Numbered from the stretch's first letter, positions 1 through 11,377 are shown. The stretch is DNA of 64,000 nucleotides from Branchiostoma floridae (GCF_000003815.2 NC_049984.1:23680347-23744346); one strand, 5' to 3'. The notes: generated from the letters alone by a model not told the origin. Numbers and translations are program-made.

Positions 1-1190
1 GAAGATTTATGTATACTATTATGTGTATGCACCATACACAACTGTTCCGCCCAACGCTTTAAGGGTTCTCTGTTATCTCGAAATGGCTATGTCGGAGACC
101 TCGGCAAGGCAAAAAGATTGGATGCGTGGGGAGAATGCTAATGGAGGATTACATATATAACTTTATTGCACAACAATTGCACAAGATAGAAAGTATGGCA
201 TCTACATATTATCTACAGTTCTATAGCTTAACTTAAGGCTTATCTAACTATAACATGAGTTGTAGTGTTGGATAAGTTTCTTACAATCAATTGAGGCTTT
301 TACATTCATTGGAGGAATTTCTAATGTCTAAACATTCTTTGATACATTTTCCTATATCTGCCATGCAGGGATTGTCACATGTCATGATGTATTTGAATTT
401 GCACTTCAGGTCCATTGTTCTTGTGTATAAATATCATACGATCACGCTTTGGAACGTTCACTTCGGCGTGGCGAGTAACTTACTTACTGAATATGTAGTG
501 TCTACCTTTCTTACCATGTTTAACCATGCAGACGAAATAATCTCCGAGATTATCATGATTACTTGGATTAAGCAAAGCTGATTTGTCAAAGCTGATAGTT
601 TTCGAGTCTACTGCCTTCAAGATCTGTAGGAAAGATCACAAAGGAAGTCCAACACTAAGATTTTCTCCGTCTCACTTGATTTATACATTTCTGTTCAACA
701 TGCTATCGTGATACTCAACATTTTGCACCGTCTTATAAACAGCTACACGGGGTAAGCCTTAGGGCTTGTCAGTCGAGAATATCGTCTCTTTCACTCTCCA
801 CGGCATTGGAAGCCGTTTTCTCAAAACCATTTCTGTCAGATTACTTGTTCTTTTGTGTATGTTGGAAAGCTGAATCAACTAGAAAGGCAACATTTTCGAG
901 AAAATACAGGATATTTCCCTGCCATTATTTGCCTTTTACGGAACGAACACAGGTTTGCGAATACCAATACAGACTTTTGCTATCGCAAAACTGTAATTAC
1001 CAATTCAGGTTTAGCTACCACGAAGTTGTTTATATCTTCTGCATTAGCTAACATTTCGTTCATATTTGCTGCAACCGTTAATAATTTGTTCAAACTTGCT
1101 GTAACAGCTTCTATGCTGACGTCATGCACTTGCAGTTCTAAACTCTGATTGGTTCATGGCAGCAGCAGAAGAAGAAGAGCACACTAGCAA
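1..1190. other. No recognised feature
   Basis: AT-rich sequence with short open frames only (for example 855-1148 on +, 97 codons). None shows a family signature, a signal peptide or flanking splice sites that I can support. Confidence 0.5.
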
Positions 1191-1199
1191 ATAAACAAG

Positions 1200-1817
1200 A
1201 TGTTTTCCCTTCGAGTTTGAGTTTATTTAGAGCCACCATTATCCTCATCAGAGGCTATTCTTCATGTGGTCTACACATCCATATTTACATAGTACATTCA
1301 TATTCACATTACAATTAAAAAAGACGGAGACATACAAAGTGACAATAAATAGAAGTAACATAATTTCCCTTAATCAATAATAACAGTCCAATACTTTGCT
1401 AATTGTCGCCTGTGTTGTTCCACAACTGTGACATCCTGTACAGAAAGCGCCTTTTCTGAGAGTTGGATTTTGGTTTCAGCAGTCTGATCATGTTCACTCT
1501 GGTTCGGACTGGAAGGTGATTTTGTCGTACAGAGCTTTTGGTTATTTGGTCAGCATTATGCTTTCGAAAGTGGCAAGGCTTTTCTGTTGAATCCTGTCCC
1601 TTACAGTCAACCAGCCTAAGGTCTTCAGCATAGTGTCCACATGTGTATGACGATCACAACCAAGAGCAAGTCTTGTGGCCCTGTTCTGAATAACCTGTAG
1701 TCTTTCGATCCCACTAGGACTAGGGTCATCCAAGACTAAGTACCATTGCATGAAGCAAATCTTAACGTCGATAAGTATTCGTATTTTGTGAACGTACTGG
1801 AACCTAATCGGCCGCAC
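1200..1817 (-). mobile_element. LINE 3' fragment (reverse transcriptase C-terminal part)
   Basis: The minus-strand frame at 1817-1542 carries the typical downstream part of a non-LTR retrotransposon reverse transcriptase: ERLQVIQNRATRLALG, then a conserved LGWLTVRDRI segment and helix. The fragment is 5'-truncated, and about 340 bp of probable 3' UTR follows towards lower coordinates. Truncation at the 5' end is usual for LINE insertions. It is an old, non-functional copy; the clade (CR1/L2/jockey-like) cannot be fixed from this piece. Confidence 0.7.
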
Positions 1818-2289
1818 TCCATCTACATGTTCGAACGTTCATTTGTTACATGCAACAGTTAAAACCAAACAGGGCGCTGACTGGTCTTTATCTTCTGCAG
1901 CTGTCACAGATTGAAAAGAGATGTTCTGCTTCGCAACTGAATCGACCTTCGCCATACATTTATTTATGAGATGTCTTTATTGCATGGACTTAGCAATGGC
2001 TTTGAATTTAGGTATGCAGGTCTAGCAGCAAAATCATACGCAATTAGGTAGAAAAATCGTTGTGGCGAAATGTAATACTTTTCACAATTGTTGTGTCAGC
2101 ATTGGCTGAACCCTTTTTTATTTCTTGAATATTGTTGAAAACCTGGCCTGGACTAATATATTCTAACCTAATATTCTTTTAGTAGCCTGCAACCTTTGAG
2201 ATTCAAAGGTGACGCTTTCTATATCTTCGTAGCGCCCCAGTGTCTTTGCCTTGTGTAGGTAATGCTGATATCCACAAAGGTATAGCCAT

Positions 2290-2790
2290 GAGTAATACGT
2301 ATTACATTAGGGTCTGGGACACACACCTCTGGACCGAGAGGTCTCGGGTTCGAATCCTGCTGCGTGTCACTGGTCTTGTGCCCTTTGCAATTGGAAAGGC
2401 ACTTTACACGACTTTCCTCACTTTACTCACTGGCAGGTAAAAATGAGTACCTAGCATCGGCTAGGGCCGTCTCTCGGATAGGACGTTAACTGGAGGTCCC
2501 GTGTATGGGGAGAGCCACACCCCATATGCACGTTAAAGAACACCCACACATGCGGTGGTGCGGTGTGCGATGGTGCAAATTCTTCTGTCTGGAGTTGGTG
2601 ATTCACTTCAAATCACCCGGATGGAGGCCTGGCGAACCTCTGTCTCGTGTCAGCCACATGGTGATTTACATCATTCACCCGGACGGGAGACCTGGCGCAT
2701 CCCCGTCTTGTAATTAGCCAGCGAAAGAATATGTCGCCCCGTAAGAGGCGGTATAACCCCGTCGTGTGTAAGCACGTCGACCGATGATGA
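2290..2790 (+). mobile_element. tRNA-derived SINE, long form
   Basis: A pol III B-box (GGTTCGAATCC) lies at 2347-2357. It is followed by the family body: CTTGTGCCC, GGAAAGGCACTTTACACGAC, an AAAATGAGTACCTAG block, GGATAGGACGTTAA and GGAGGTCCCGTGTATGGGG. The distal part (2590-2710) matches the distal part of the minus-strand copy at 51040-51437, so this is a nearly full-length element of about 480 bp. The A-box region is degraded. Confidence 0.7.
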
Positions 2791-2993
2791 TTATTATGAC
2801 CATTGCGCCGACGCCTTAGTGCGCAAAACACTCTACTAATTCATATACATGTGATTAAAAGGCAAATTCTGAGTACAATATAACATAAGAAAGCTTTGGC
2901 ACTGACTGTAGCATACTAATCGATGCTACAGCTGTGCCCTGTCAGTTCGATGATGAAAATAAGGTTCGTTCACATTTCATCAGATTATCACTG

Positions 2994-3383
2994 GGCCAAT
3001 GTTGATTTGATTATATAGATGTCATCCTCTGGGAACCACAAACTTTGACAAAAGTTTGGCGAAAAGAAAGTTAACATCATCATGGAGTCTAAGTGGCCAG
3101 TAAGGTTTAACAAATGACTGAACACACTAAGTATGGTATACCGAAAAATTTTTTCTTCATTTTTGTTCTTTCACATATTCGTCTTTGACTTTGGTATTGA
3201 CTTTGGCATTCCATGACATTAGTACAGTCACGTTTTCCTATTTTTTGGTTGCAATTTATGGCATATATTTTCTCATTCTGTACCTTCTTCGAACAATTTA
3301 CATTACGGTTGGATTTTTTTGGAAAGCGGCCAAAACTATATTTGCGCAGATGTCATCCATATTATCAAATCAACGTGGCCTTA
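2994..3383. mobile_element. MITE family B, copy 1
   Basis: Terminal inverted repeats. The left end reads GGCCAATGTTGATTTGAT followed by an ATAGATGTCATC block; the right end is its reverse complement (GATGTCATCCATATTATC, then AAATCAACGTGGCC). No transposase. Other copies lie at 38505-38898 and 47643-48215. Confidence 0.65.
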
Positions 3384-3681
3384 TACCAGCTGATGTCGAT
3401 ATGTCATTTTAGTTTCGTATATGGAGTCTTTGTCTAGGCTGAAATGGTCTATAAATGGTGATAAACGTAAATCATGAACCCATGTCTGTCATATACGCCC
3501 GTAAAAGATGATGGGGATGGATCCGGATGTGATAAAACAATCCAAAGATCTATTACACGATTTTACGACCTACAGTCTACAAGATGATTACCTCTGATCA
3601 CCAATTCACGTGGTGGAAGACCCCACAGAGACGATAATAAAACGTCTACTTTACACTGTGATGCATGGATTCTTTTTACTT

Positions 3682-4835
3682 AGGCCCCATTTCTACTGGA
3701 CGGCGATCGCACTGCGCTCTCACTGCGACCTACATGGGATATGTGTAAACGTAACCTTTACTTTCACCATATCATAAACAAAATGTAAAGGTGTGACTGA
3801 TCATGAGAAGACAACAAAACGCACATAGTGTAAAAAGATTCGTTTCTTTTCTATAACATGCATTGGCATAATACCGGTAATAAGACTTATACCGGTAGAT
3901 TCAAAATAATGGAACTTAAAGAGATCTACACATGCAACAATAGTTATTTCTGAGCTGTGCACACTTCAGACATCTAGGTGTCCAATACATCATTTACAAA
4001 GCATCGATAACAATGCATTCGAAGACAACAAGGCCAAAAGTTTTCAGTATCTTTTTCGGGGTAGGCAGCTCGTCGTGGGACGAACACACTGTCACATTCA
4101 TTGCCAAATTCTGTCACATTCATTGCAAAAGATCATAATTACACATGCTCACGGCACAAGACGAACATGATTCAACAACAATCTTGAATTTCTGTTGGTG
4201 ACCTACAACTCATGTAAAAGTGTGAAGAACCGTTGCATAATAGCCCGGATCTATGACTGAATGGGCAAAACTGAACGTACGCAGCCATTTTCCCGCCATT
4301 TTTATATCTACGCTAGCAGTGAAGTGTTACGTCATAGCGGTTGTGACGGACAGAAGTTAAATGAAAATTCTTGACAGTATACGTCCGTTTTCTCATGACA
4401 TTTTGTATGCTCATGCAGGTTTATGTTTTATGCATTTACTGACAGAAGAGGAAGGAACATCAGAGGATGTATAAATGTACATAGCGGCAGTTAATTGTGC
4501 CGTGTTTTTTCCTACCGGTATTTTTTACCCCCTCCCAACCACGCGCCCGTTCGCCGTGTAATTCCGCGGCGTGTTACAATTACAATATTACGCTTTTAGC
4601 AGGACAAGAGTGGCAGAAAAGTTACACAGAAGAAGTGGCAAGGGTAACCTATAACAGCAACATGTAACTGGAGAAAATGATGCGTTGACAATTTGTCAAA
4701 TCAGTATGGCTAGAGAAATCGTCGTAAACGTACCGGTATTATGATAATAGATGTTACAATTTTGTTGAGCGATCTGTCAGATTTTAGGTCGCAGAGAGAG
4801 CGCCGTCCTAGTGGAAAGGGTATTACCTTTGGGCC
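3682..4835. mobile_element. Non-autonomous DNA element with TIRs, family D
   Basis: The left end (GGCCCCATTTCTACTGGACG, then CACTGCGCTCTCACTGCGACC) reappears inverted at the right end (GGTCGCAGAGAGAGCG, CCGTCCTAGTGGAAAGGG, then TTTGGGCC). The interior of about 1.1 kb has no long frame. A partial relative lies at 26380-26560. Confidence 0.6.
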
Positions 4836-4844
4836 GATAGAGAC

Positions 4845-5170
4845 AATGTGGAACTGTACTCAACTTGGAATCAATTATTTTAACAGTTCCACAAACAAAG
4901 AACAAAATATTACAAAGTAAAAGAACCAAGAAGATAGTCTAATTAGGTACTGTTTTAGGCCTTAGCGGCAGTGGGTTGTTATCCATTGTCTCGGCAAGAG
5001 CACGGCATTTTGAAAGCGGAGCCCATCCAATTCCTTTTACTGCCTTGCATATACCAACGGAAGTCAGATACACATTTTAACACCTGGGTGTAAGGAAGAA
5101 ATTGAGTTTCCAAGGGTTCAATGTACTAGTAGGAAGCACGACAGGATTCTGAGTTTAGGGCTAATACCCC
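4845..5170 (-). mobile_element. Degenerate tRNA-derived SINE
   Basis: Diverged minus-strand copy of the SINE at 5895-6184. It keeps the terminal hairpin (GTGGAACTGT at 4848 and ACAGTTCCAC at 4883), the ACACCTGGGTG block and an AGCACGACAGGATTCTGAG remnant of the tRNA-like head. Confidence 0.55.
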
Positions 5171-5606
5171 GTAGCAGGGTTGTAGCCAGCACCTGTCCTT
5201 TGAAGGAATTTTGCAGCTGGGGACTGAAAAACGTTTTCCCCATTCCGTCCCCTGGGACAGACAAAAATTAATATGTAAAGGTATAAAAAACTCAAACCCA
5301 TGTGTTCTTCTTCACCAAAACAGATGCCATTGAACAGCTTAGTCTACAAGCAAAATTTGCACCTCAAAATGCAGGAAATAGTGTTTCAGAGGGTCTTGAT
5401 TTAAAACTTTTCTGGGACCCAGACCCCCTAGAAATAAAGCGCAACGTCACGCCATGCCTTCGGTGCTCGATAGGATTCCCATTCAAAATCAAGGGGACTG
5501 AAAATGATTTCAGGCTGGCTACAACCCTGCCCCGTAGTTACCCAAAACGACACCCATCATGGCATTGCACGTAGATAAAGATTAGTCATCGATGTCATAA
5601 CATATA
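5171..5606. other. No recognised feature
   Basis: Contains a 90-codon open frame (5302-5574, +) without recognisable motifs. It could be repeat-derived; no gene is called. Confidence 0.45.
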
Positions 5607-5813
5607 CCAAAAAGCAGTTACTCAAGCAACTGGATATGATTTTGGAAACAGTCAGACGTTTCAGATAGCATCTACTATCTTTCGTCGTTGACACTGAAGA
5701 TATCCACTATCTTTCGTCAGTGACATTTCGGTATCATTGACGAAATATAGTGGATGCTATCTGAAACGTCTAACCGTTTCCAAAATCCAGTTGCTTGAGT
5801 AACTGCTTTTTGG
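5607..5813. mobile_element. Foldback MITE
   Basis: Nearly the whole 207 bp is an inverted repeat. The left arm starts CCAAAAAGCAGTTACTCAAG and runs through GGAAACAGTCAGACGTTTCA. The right arm is its reverse complement and ends GAGTAACTGCTTTTTGG. A related single arm is at 37241-37325. Confidence 0.7.
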
Positions 5814-5894
5814 CAATCATAGCATTGTTTCACGGTTAAGGATAGGCAAACTATAGCTGTAAAACCGTCCAACTACTACTTAAAGTGATCTTTT

Positions 5895-6184
5895 ACCAGT
5901 TTTTTTTTCTATTTGCTTTTGGACAGACGAGGACAATGTGGCACTGGACTCAAGTTTTGTAACTTATACTAACAGTGCCACATACTTGGTACAGATAGAA
6001 GGTAAAGGCAGTCTTTTACCTCCCCGACCGAAGCCAGGTATCCATTTTTACACCTGGGTGAAGTAAGGATGGTCGTGTGAAGTGCCTTTCCCAAGGGCAC
6101 AACGTCGGGGGCACGACGGGGATCGAACTCAGGACCTATAGATTCTGAGTCGAACGCTCTACCAGTTACGCCATGCCCGACGCC
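5895..6184 (-). mobile_element. tRNA-derived SINE just upstream of the GPCR
   Basis: Read on the minus strand it has a tRNA-like head with an A-box (TGGCGTAACTGGTAGAGCG) and a B-box (GAGTTCGATCCCC), then CGTTGTGCCCTTGGGAAAGG and the ACACGACCATCCTTACTTCA block. It ends in a hairpin tail (GTGGCACTG/CAGTGCCAC at 5938 and 5973). It ends about 50 bp before the putative splice acceptor of the GPCR's first coding exon. Confidence 0.75.
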
Positions 6185-6234
6185 AATTTTACTAGTTTGT
6201 GACCATATGTATTTTTCCACTGTGTTCTGTACAG

Positions 6235-6418
6235 GCGACTTGAAACTTCAGCAACGATTCCTTCCGCTGACCCGTAGCCTGCTTTTCCTGTGATGGATCT
6301 GCAGGAAAACACCACTGCAAACATGACTCTAGCGGCGGATGAGCCCCGGCCCGAGTCCGTCATTGTGCCAGCCATCTTTGCTTTCATCTTCTGCCTTGGA
6401 GTCTTCGGAAATGCTCTG
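6235..6418 (+). CDS. GPCR exon 1 with 5' UTR part
   Basis: A pyrimidine-rich stretch and TTCTGTACAG at 6225-6234 look like a splice acceptor, so an untranslated exon probably lies upstream. The coding part starts at 6293 and ends at the GT donor at 6419. Confidence 0.6.
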
Positions 6419-7981
6419 GTAGGTCATCTCTTTTCCTATCAGATCAATATAGTGGACTGCTTCTTGATGAGTTACACTCATGGAATAACAGCTCCCTGTC
6501 CGCAAGAAACTGTGTACATATTGCTCAATGAATGCAGTGGAAAATGAAACACACTTTATCAGTCATTGTACCCACTATGAAACCAAAAGAAACACATTAT
6601 TTCAAACAGTTGTCACTACTTCTCCAAGCTTTTACCACCTAAGAGATCACCAAAAGACTATATTTCTACTAAAAGCACAAAATCCCACCATCACACAGAA
6701 AGTGGGACAGTTCATTAACCACTGCCTTCAAAGAAGAAGTCAAACCCGACAATAGTATCCATAGTATCACGATTAGACACTAGTTTTATGTATCACTCTA
6801 TTTACTTCTATTAGTTCTTGAGACTGTATATGCAATTAGCCCTCGGACATGATTTTGCAAATAAATAAACAAAAGTGCTAAACAAGCTTGATTTATTAGA
6901 ATTTGTTTCGACAGTTCAGTAAAAGAAGGCTTCATTGCATACCCAATTGGCCAGTGCATTTCGAATGGTTCAACAAAGCAAACAAGTTATCAAGCTAGAC
7001 CGTACCACCACAGGATTTGAGGATTTCGTACAATTAAGAGAAGTGTGCGATTATCCGGTGTGCAATGAACCATTGTATAAGTATTCATATTTTGCTTTGT
7101 TTATGGACAACTGACGCTTAGGCTGCAAAATATTTCGATGCTATGAGAAGTTGTCATTTACCAATTTACAGGTCATTGCCGTCCTTCTCCGTACCGGGAA
7201 AGAAATGCAAAACACCACCAATGTCTTCATCCTCAACCTCAGCATCGCCGACCTCTTCTTCATCATCTTCTGCGTCCCCTTCCAAGCCACGGTGTACTCT
7301 CTGCCGGAGTGGGTGTTCGGCCTCTTCATGTGCAAGTTTGTCCACTTCTGCCAATGCACGACTATGCTGGCCTCCATCTTCAACCTCGTAGCCATGGCGA
7401 TAGATCGTTACCTTGCCGTTGTCCACCCGGTCACCTCGATGGACATCCGCAAGCCGCAATCAGCCTGGTTGGCTGAGCTAGTGGTGTGGGTACTGGCCAT
7501 GGGAACGGCTTCGCCGTACCTCGTGTACTACGACATCGTCAACCACGGCACCAAGAGCGAGCAGGAGTTCTGCATCGAAGTCTGGGAGGAGATCGAGAAC
7601 CAACGCCCCGTCTACATCGCTTTCCAGTTCACGTTTGGATACGTCCTGCCTCTGATGATCATCACCATCTGCTACTGTCTGGTCATCAAGCGTCTCAACG
7701 CCACGTCCAAGAGAAGCCAGGCCAACCGAGCCAAGAAGAGAATCACGAAGATGCTGATCGTGGTGGTCGTTGTCTTCGGAATCTGCTGGCTGCCTCATCA
7801 CATCATGCATCTGTGGGTCAACTTCGGAGAGTTCCCCTACACCATGACAACCTACGTCCTCAAGCTGTTCTCGCACTGCATGGCTTACGCTAACTCCTGT
7901 CTCAACCCCATCATCTATGCCTTTCTATCCACGGAATTCAGAAAGGCTGTGGGCGAGTTGGCGTGCCATAAGCGCGGGTAG
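6293..7981 (+). CDS. Galanin/allatostatin-A receptor-like GPCR (2 coding exons)
   Basis: Class-A peptide GPCR at the plasma membrane, expected to bind an amidated neuropeptide and signal through G proteins. Coding exons are 6293-6418 and 7172-7981, joined in phase 0 (CTG|GTAGGT ... ACAG|GTC), giving 311 aa. N-terminus: two N-glycosylation sequons (N6, N10). TM1 carries GNAL/VIAVL across the splice. TM2 has NLSIADL. C96 and C176 fit the extracellular disulfide. DRY is at 120-122, CWLPHH at 247-252 in TM6 and NPIIY at 287-291 in TM7. Stretches such as FILNLSIAD, PFQATVY, WLPHHI and YAFLS are those of galanin receptors; DRYLAVVHP is closer to allatostatin-A receptors. So the group is secure and the ligand is not. 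The C-tail is only about 12 residues after FRKAV, shorter than vertebrate galanin receptors (about 350-390 aa). The first in-frame ATG at 6293 is chosen. The family and fold are seen directly; the ligand is inferred. Confidence 0.93.
6440..6870 (+). mobile_element. LINE 3' end in the GPCR intron
   Basis: The frame around 6528-6755 encodes VENETHFISHCTHYETKRN and a following LKAQNPTITQKVGQFI helix. This is the Cys/His-containing C-terminal end found in many CR1/jockey-type polyproteins. It is followed by a short UTR and an AAATAAATAAAC tail. 5'-truncated, same strand as the receptor. Confidence 0.65.
7172..7981 (+). CDS. GPCR exon 2 (TM1 end to stop)
   Basis: Starts after TTTACAG at 7171 and encodes residues 43-311 without interruption; stop TAG at 7979-7981. 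It is GC-richer than the flanks, as expected for amphioxus coding sequence. Confidence 0.93.
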   Translation, partial: VIAVLLRTGKEMQNTTNVFILNLSIADLFFIIFCVPFQATVYSLPEWVFGLFMCKFVHFCQCTTMLASIFNLVAMAIDRYLAVVHPVTSMDIRKPQSAWLAELVVWVLAMGTASPYLVYYDIVNHGTKSEQEFCIEVWEEIENQRPVYIAFQFTFGYVLPLMIITICYCLVIKRLNATSKRSQANRAKKRITKMLIVVVVVFGICWLPHHIMHLWVNFGEFPYTMTTYVLKLFSHCMAYANSCLNPIIYAFLSTEFRKAVGELACHKRG

Positions 7982-8895
7982 GGTCGAGCGTGTTCGGCAC
8001 TTCGTGACTGACTCGTACAGGCGGATGACAACCACTACCATGAGGTTCCTTCGGGCTTCTTGGGAGATAATGATGCTGATGGCACGGCGTGTGAAGACTA
8101 GGAGCACCCAAACAAAGTTATCGAAATCTTCTCTAAACAGCAGGAAAAACATATAAACGATGCTGCACCAACAGTTACAAGTACCATACTTATCGATATA
8201 GACATAACATTGCTCTTTCACGAATATAATTATCAACATCGCTGGAATAATACCAGAGCGTAACAGTAACAAGCGAACGCTAAGTCTAAACAATAAGATA
8301 TCAAAAAGCAGAAGATACCTGATATATCCTACTTAACTCTCATCCACATAGTATTCTAATCCATCTCAAGCCACGCTTATCAAAATTATGTGTAAATACT
8401 CAGACTCACAGATTATAATGCTATTGAAGGTTAGAAAAGTCAATAAAGCATATCTAATTCTCTATATATATTGATAACGAAAGAGTTAACGTGGCTGTCA
8501 TTAATTGACGAATCGGAGAGGTAGTTTTGCATGCTTTGCAGCAGCGAGAAAATTGTAAATAAACTAATAAATAACTAATATCAATAATTGATCGACATAT
8601 CGGTTGTAATGCAGAGCTACACGTGGAGCAGGCCTCCTGTGTTAGAGTGAAGATGATCTGTTGATAGAGACAATTATAAATACAGCACTTTCTAAGTATT
8701 GTAGAATACTATATTATGTTGTACTGAATATAGATTCCTGATATAAGACGTTTCTTCACAGCTGGATTATACTAGCGTTCTACAATGATAGAATAACATG
8801 TGTCAAAGAGGCGCACTTGATACAAAGTCGATAAAAAAAAGAGGTAAAGGTATACAGATTATGTCAGGATAAAAGTCCCGAGTTTATCGTTATTG
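7982..8895. other. Receptor 3' UTR and AT-rich spacer
   Basis: No conserved frame. The 122-codon minus-strand frame at 8293-7925 lies over the receptor's 3' end and is a shadow. Confidence 0.5.
8442..8447 (+). promoter_or_regulatory. Candidate poly(A) signal of the GPCR
   Basis: AATAAA in AAAGTCAATAAAGC, 461 bp after the receptor stop. It is the best-placed hexamer for this gene, but it is not supported by transcript data. Confidence 0.35.
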
Positions 8896-9217
8896 CATCC
8901 TCCTACGCACGGTCCCCAACGGTGCTAGCTAACCGCCTTTGTGTAGACCCTGCTATCTGAAGGGTTACCAGCGGTTACTGTGGGCGTCGCCATAAACCAG
9001 CTGTCAACCAATCAAAGAATAGGATTTTCTTAGCCTTTCAGTTTTCTAAGGGATCTCACTAAGGCCTGAATGGGCGCTGATTGGCTGATTCCCATATAAG
9101 GGTTAGCTCATTAATATTTATAAGCAGGTCGGTCAGTAACAGGGGTTGCCCTTCAGATAGCAGGATCCCCACATAGGCGGTTAGCTGGTGCCTTTGGGGA
9201 CCGTGCGTAGGAGGCTG
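8896..9217. mobile_element. Mutator-like MITE, copy 1
   Basis: CA...TG termini and about 70-bp inverted repeats: CATCCTCCTACGCACGGTCC on the left, GGACCGTGCGTAGGAGGCTG on the right, continuing through GCTAGCTAACCGCCT and CTGCTATCTGAAGGG. 322 bp, no coding capacity. The TIR interior is shared with the element at 58150-58441. Confidence 0.75.
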
Positions 9218-9645
9218 AGTTATTTTCGCAATGATTCTGGCTAAAAGGGTCAGTTGGTTTGCTGAGTATCAAAACTGATGGAACTATAGAATTTAAACGA
9301 TATCAATCATTGAATACGGAATGTTAGCACAGAATGATGATGATGATGATCACAGATATAGTTTGGTTGGATTGATGAAAAGGTCATTAGACACTGAAAT
9401 TTGAATATTCAGTTCGCTGCGTAGGACTCAATCATGGGCGGGATGACACCGGTACATATAAGAAAATATGTATCTTAAAGACAATTACATGTAGATTATA
9501 ATACTTCATAGATAATTATATAAATGCATAATTAAGATAATTGTCAATGTAGTGGATGTGAGTTTTCTTTTATTTTTTTTCTATATCAAAAATTCCAAAC
9601 ATTATCAAAAGGAATAGATATATATTTACCTTATGTAGTAGATGT
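9218..9645. other. No recognised feature
   Basis: AT-rich spacer with a short GATGAT run near 9336. Nothing else seen. Confidence 0.5.
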
Positions 9646-9649
9646 TTAA

Positions 9650-10592
9650 CCCTATTCAGACCGGGCTTTTTTGGTCATCCCTGGACCGGGGGGGGGCTTT
9701 TGAGGCCCTCCACTTTGAAGTCCTATAACTCTAAAACGACGTACCGTAGGGCCACCAATTTTTTAGGACATGATATCGACATAATATCTGACAAGTATTT
9801 GACGTTTGACGTTACGTTGACGTAAGATGACGTAATGATGACGTCATCAATTTGATTATATTGGCCGGACCCATGAAAAAAGGGTATTCTCAGAAAACTT
9901 CAAGTTATGCTACAAAAATGTAACAACAAGTGCAGATAACAGAATAATAATGTTTTTTACGACTTGCGTTGCCAATAGCAACATCAATGACGTAAAAATG
10001 ACGTCATAAAATGACGTCATACACATCTAAGATACCAGTTGGGCTCCGCCATATTATATCCACCACCTTGAATTTTTAAAAATACTTTTTTTGCAACAAA
10101 TAATCACAAAGGGCAATGGAAATAGACTCAATTCATTCATTTAGATGGTTTTTGATGAAAAAATACCAGGTATTTATAAATTTTAAGGGATAATTAGCTC
10201 GTTATTCTTGATCTGGCCATACGGTCCGCCATCTTGGATTTTGGGCTGATGACGTCATCAAATTAGCATAATTTATGCATATATAATTATGAAAGATATG
10301 CTAGATAATATAAGATTTTATTTATGTAACAAAATAGCAGTAATATAGCAAATAAATGTGACAAATACATTGTTAGAACCAAAAAAAGTGATTTTTGGCA
10401 AAACAGCTTGTCAACAAACGGTTGCCATGGCAACACAAAAATATGGAAAATTTGTCAAACTTCGTGAAATTGTTGCCAACAATATTTTAGGAAAACTCAC
10501 CAAATTTGGTGGCCTTAACGTAAGCCGTTCTGGCGTTATAGGACATCAAAGTAGGCGCGGGCCTCAAAAGCCCCCCCCCGGTCTGAATAGGG
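9650..10592. mobile_element. piggyBac-like MITE with TTAA target duplications
   Basis: Flanked by TTAA at 9646-9649 and 10593-10596. Termini are CCCTATTCAGACCGGGC and CCGGTCTGAATAGGG. TTAA duplication with a CCC-start TIR is the mark of the piggyBac superfamily. The subterminal parts are also inverted (GGCTTTTGAGGCCC and GGGCCTCAAAAGCC; CTATAACTC and its partner). 943 bp without a transposase. The interior has several TGACGTCA palindromes (near 9840, 9999, 10012 and 10251). A truncated relative in opposite orientation is at 23861. Confidence 0.8.
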
Positions 10593-10596
10593 TTAA

Positions 10597-11377
10597 ATAT
10601 GTAGTTTTTGTGTTTGTGAATGTGTAAGGCTATACAATTGTTTCACTGTGTTGCAGATATTCCTTATGAATTTATGCGTAGAATGTTCGCCTTGTAATTA
10701 GCATTAAGTATTATACCTCTTTGCACCTGAAGTAACAATACTACGAATAACATCACATCACAACAGATATAATGTATAGTTGCAATTAAACGGAAATTAA
10801 AGCTAGCACAGAGCCCAACTGTTGCCAGTCTAACACTTCTTCTAAGGTATAGTCATTCTTTGCCTCCGTGTACGTGTGTGAAACTTTGTTTTCGTTGTGT
10901 CTAGATGCAATGTAATTGTATGAACGTAGGGATTTGAATGCACTGGCAATAGGGTGGCAGGGAATGAGTGGCAAGATGGTATCACCGCAGATGCTGAAGT
11001 GTCAGGAAGTAGAGCTCAAAGGTGGTAGAACTAGTAGTAAGTCAGACATCTCAGACAGTCCAGGTTATGGGTCTATGAGAGGGAGTACTTCTTAGCGGGT
11101 ATTTCTTTATTTTCCCTTTTACATATTTTTTCGGAGCAAGCGGAGCTGAGTGAGTGAGTGAGTGACTTACATATTTTCAATGTGCTAGTCACGTTCCTAG
11201 TATTGTGACAGGAAGTGATCAAAAACACATAAAATTTCCAAATATTCAAATCTAGACCTTTCATAACCAATGAACAACAATTAAACAAGACATGTACGGG
11301 AAACTCTAAAGACGTCATTGAGAACTCTTTGCTTGTGCCTGGACTTTTGCATGACCTATTGCCAAGGCGCCTGCATA
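10597..11377. other. No recognised feature
   Basis: AT-rich spacer. A short GTGAGTGAGTGAGTGA run at about 11148-11165 is the only structure seen. Confidence 0.5.

Noticed and set aside
7166-7893. Long frames antisense or shifted to the GPCR
   Set aside because: Shadows of a GC-rich coding exon; no independent support.
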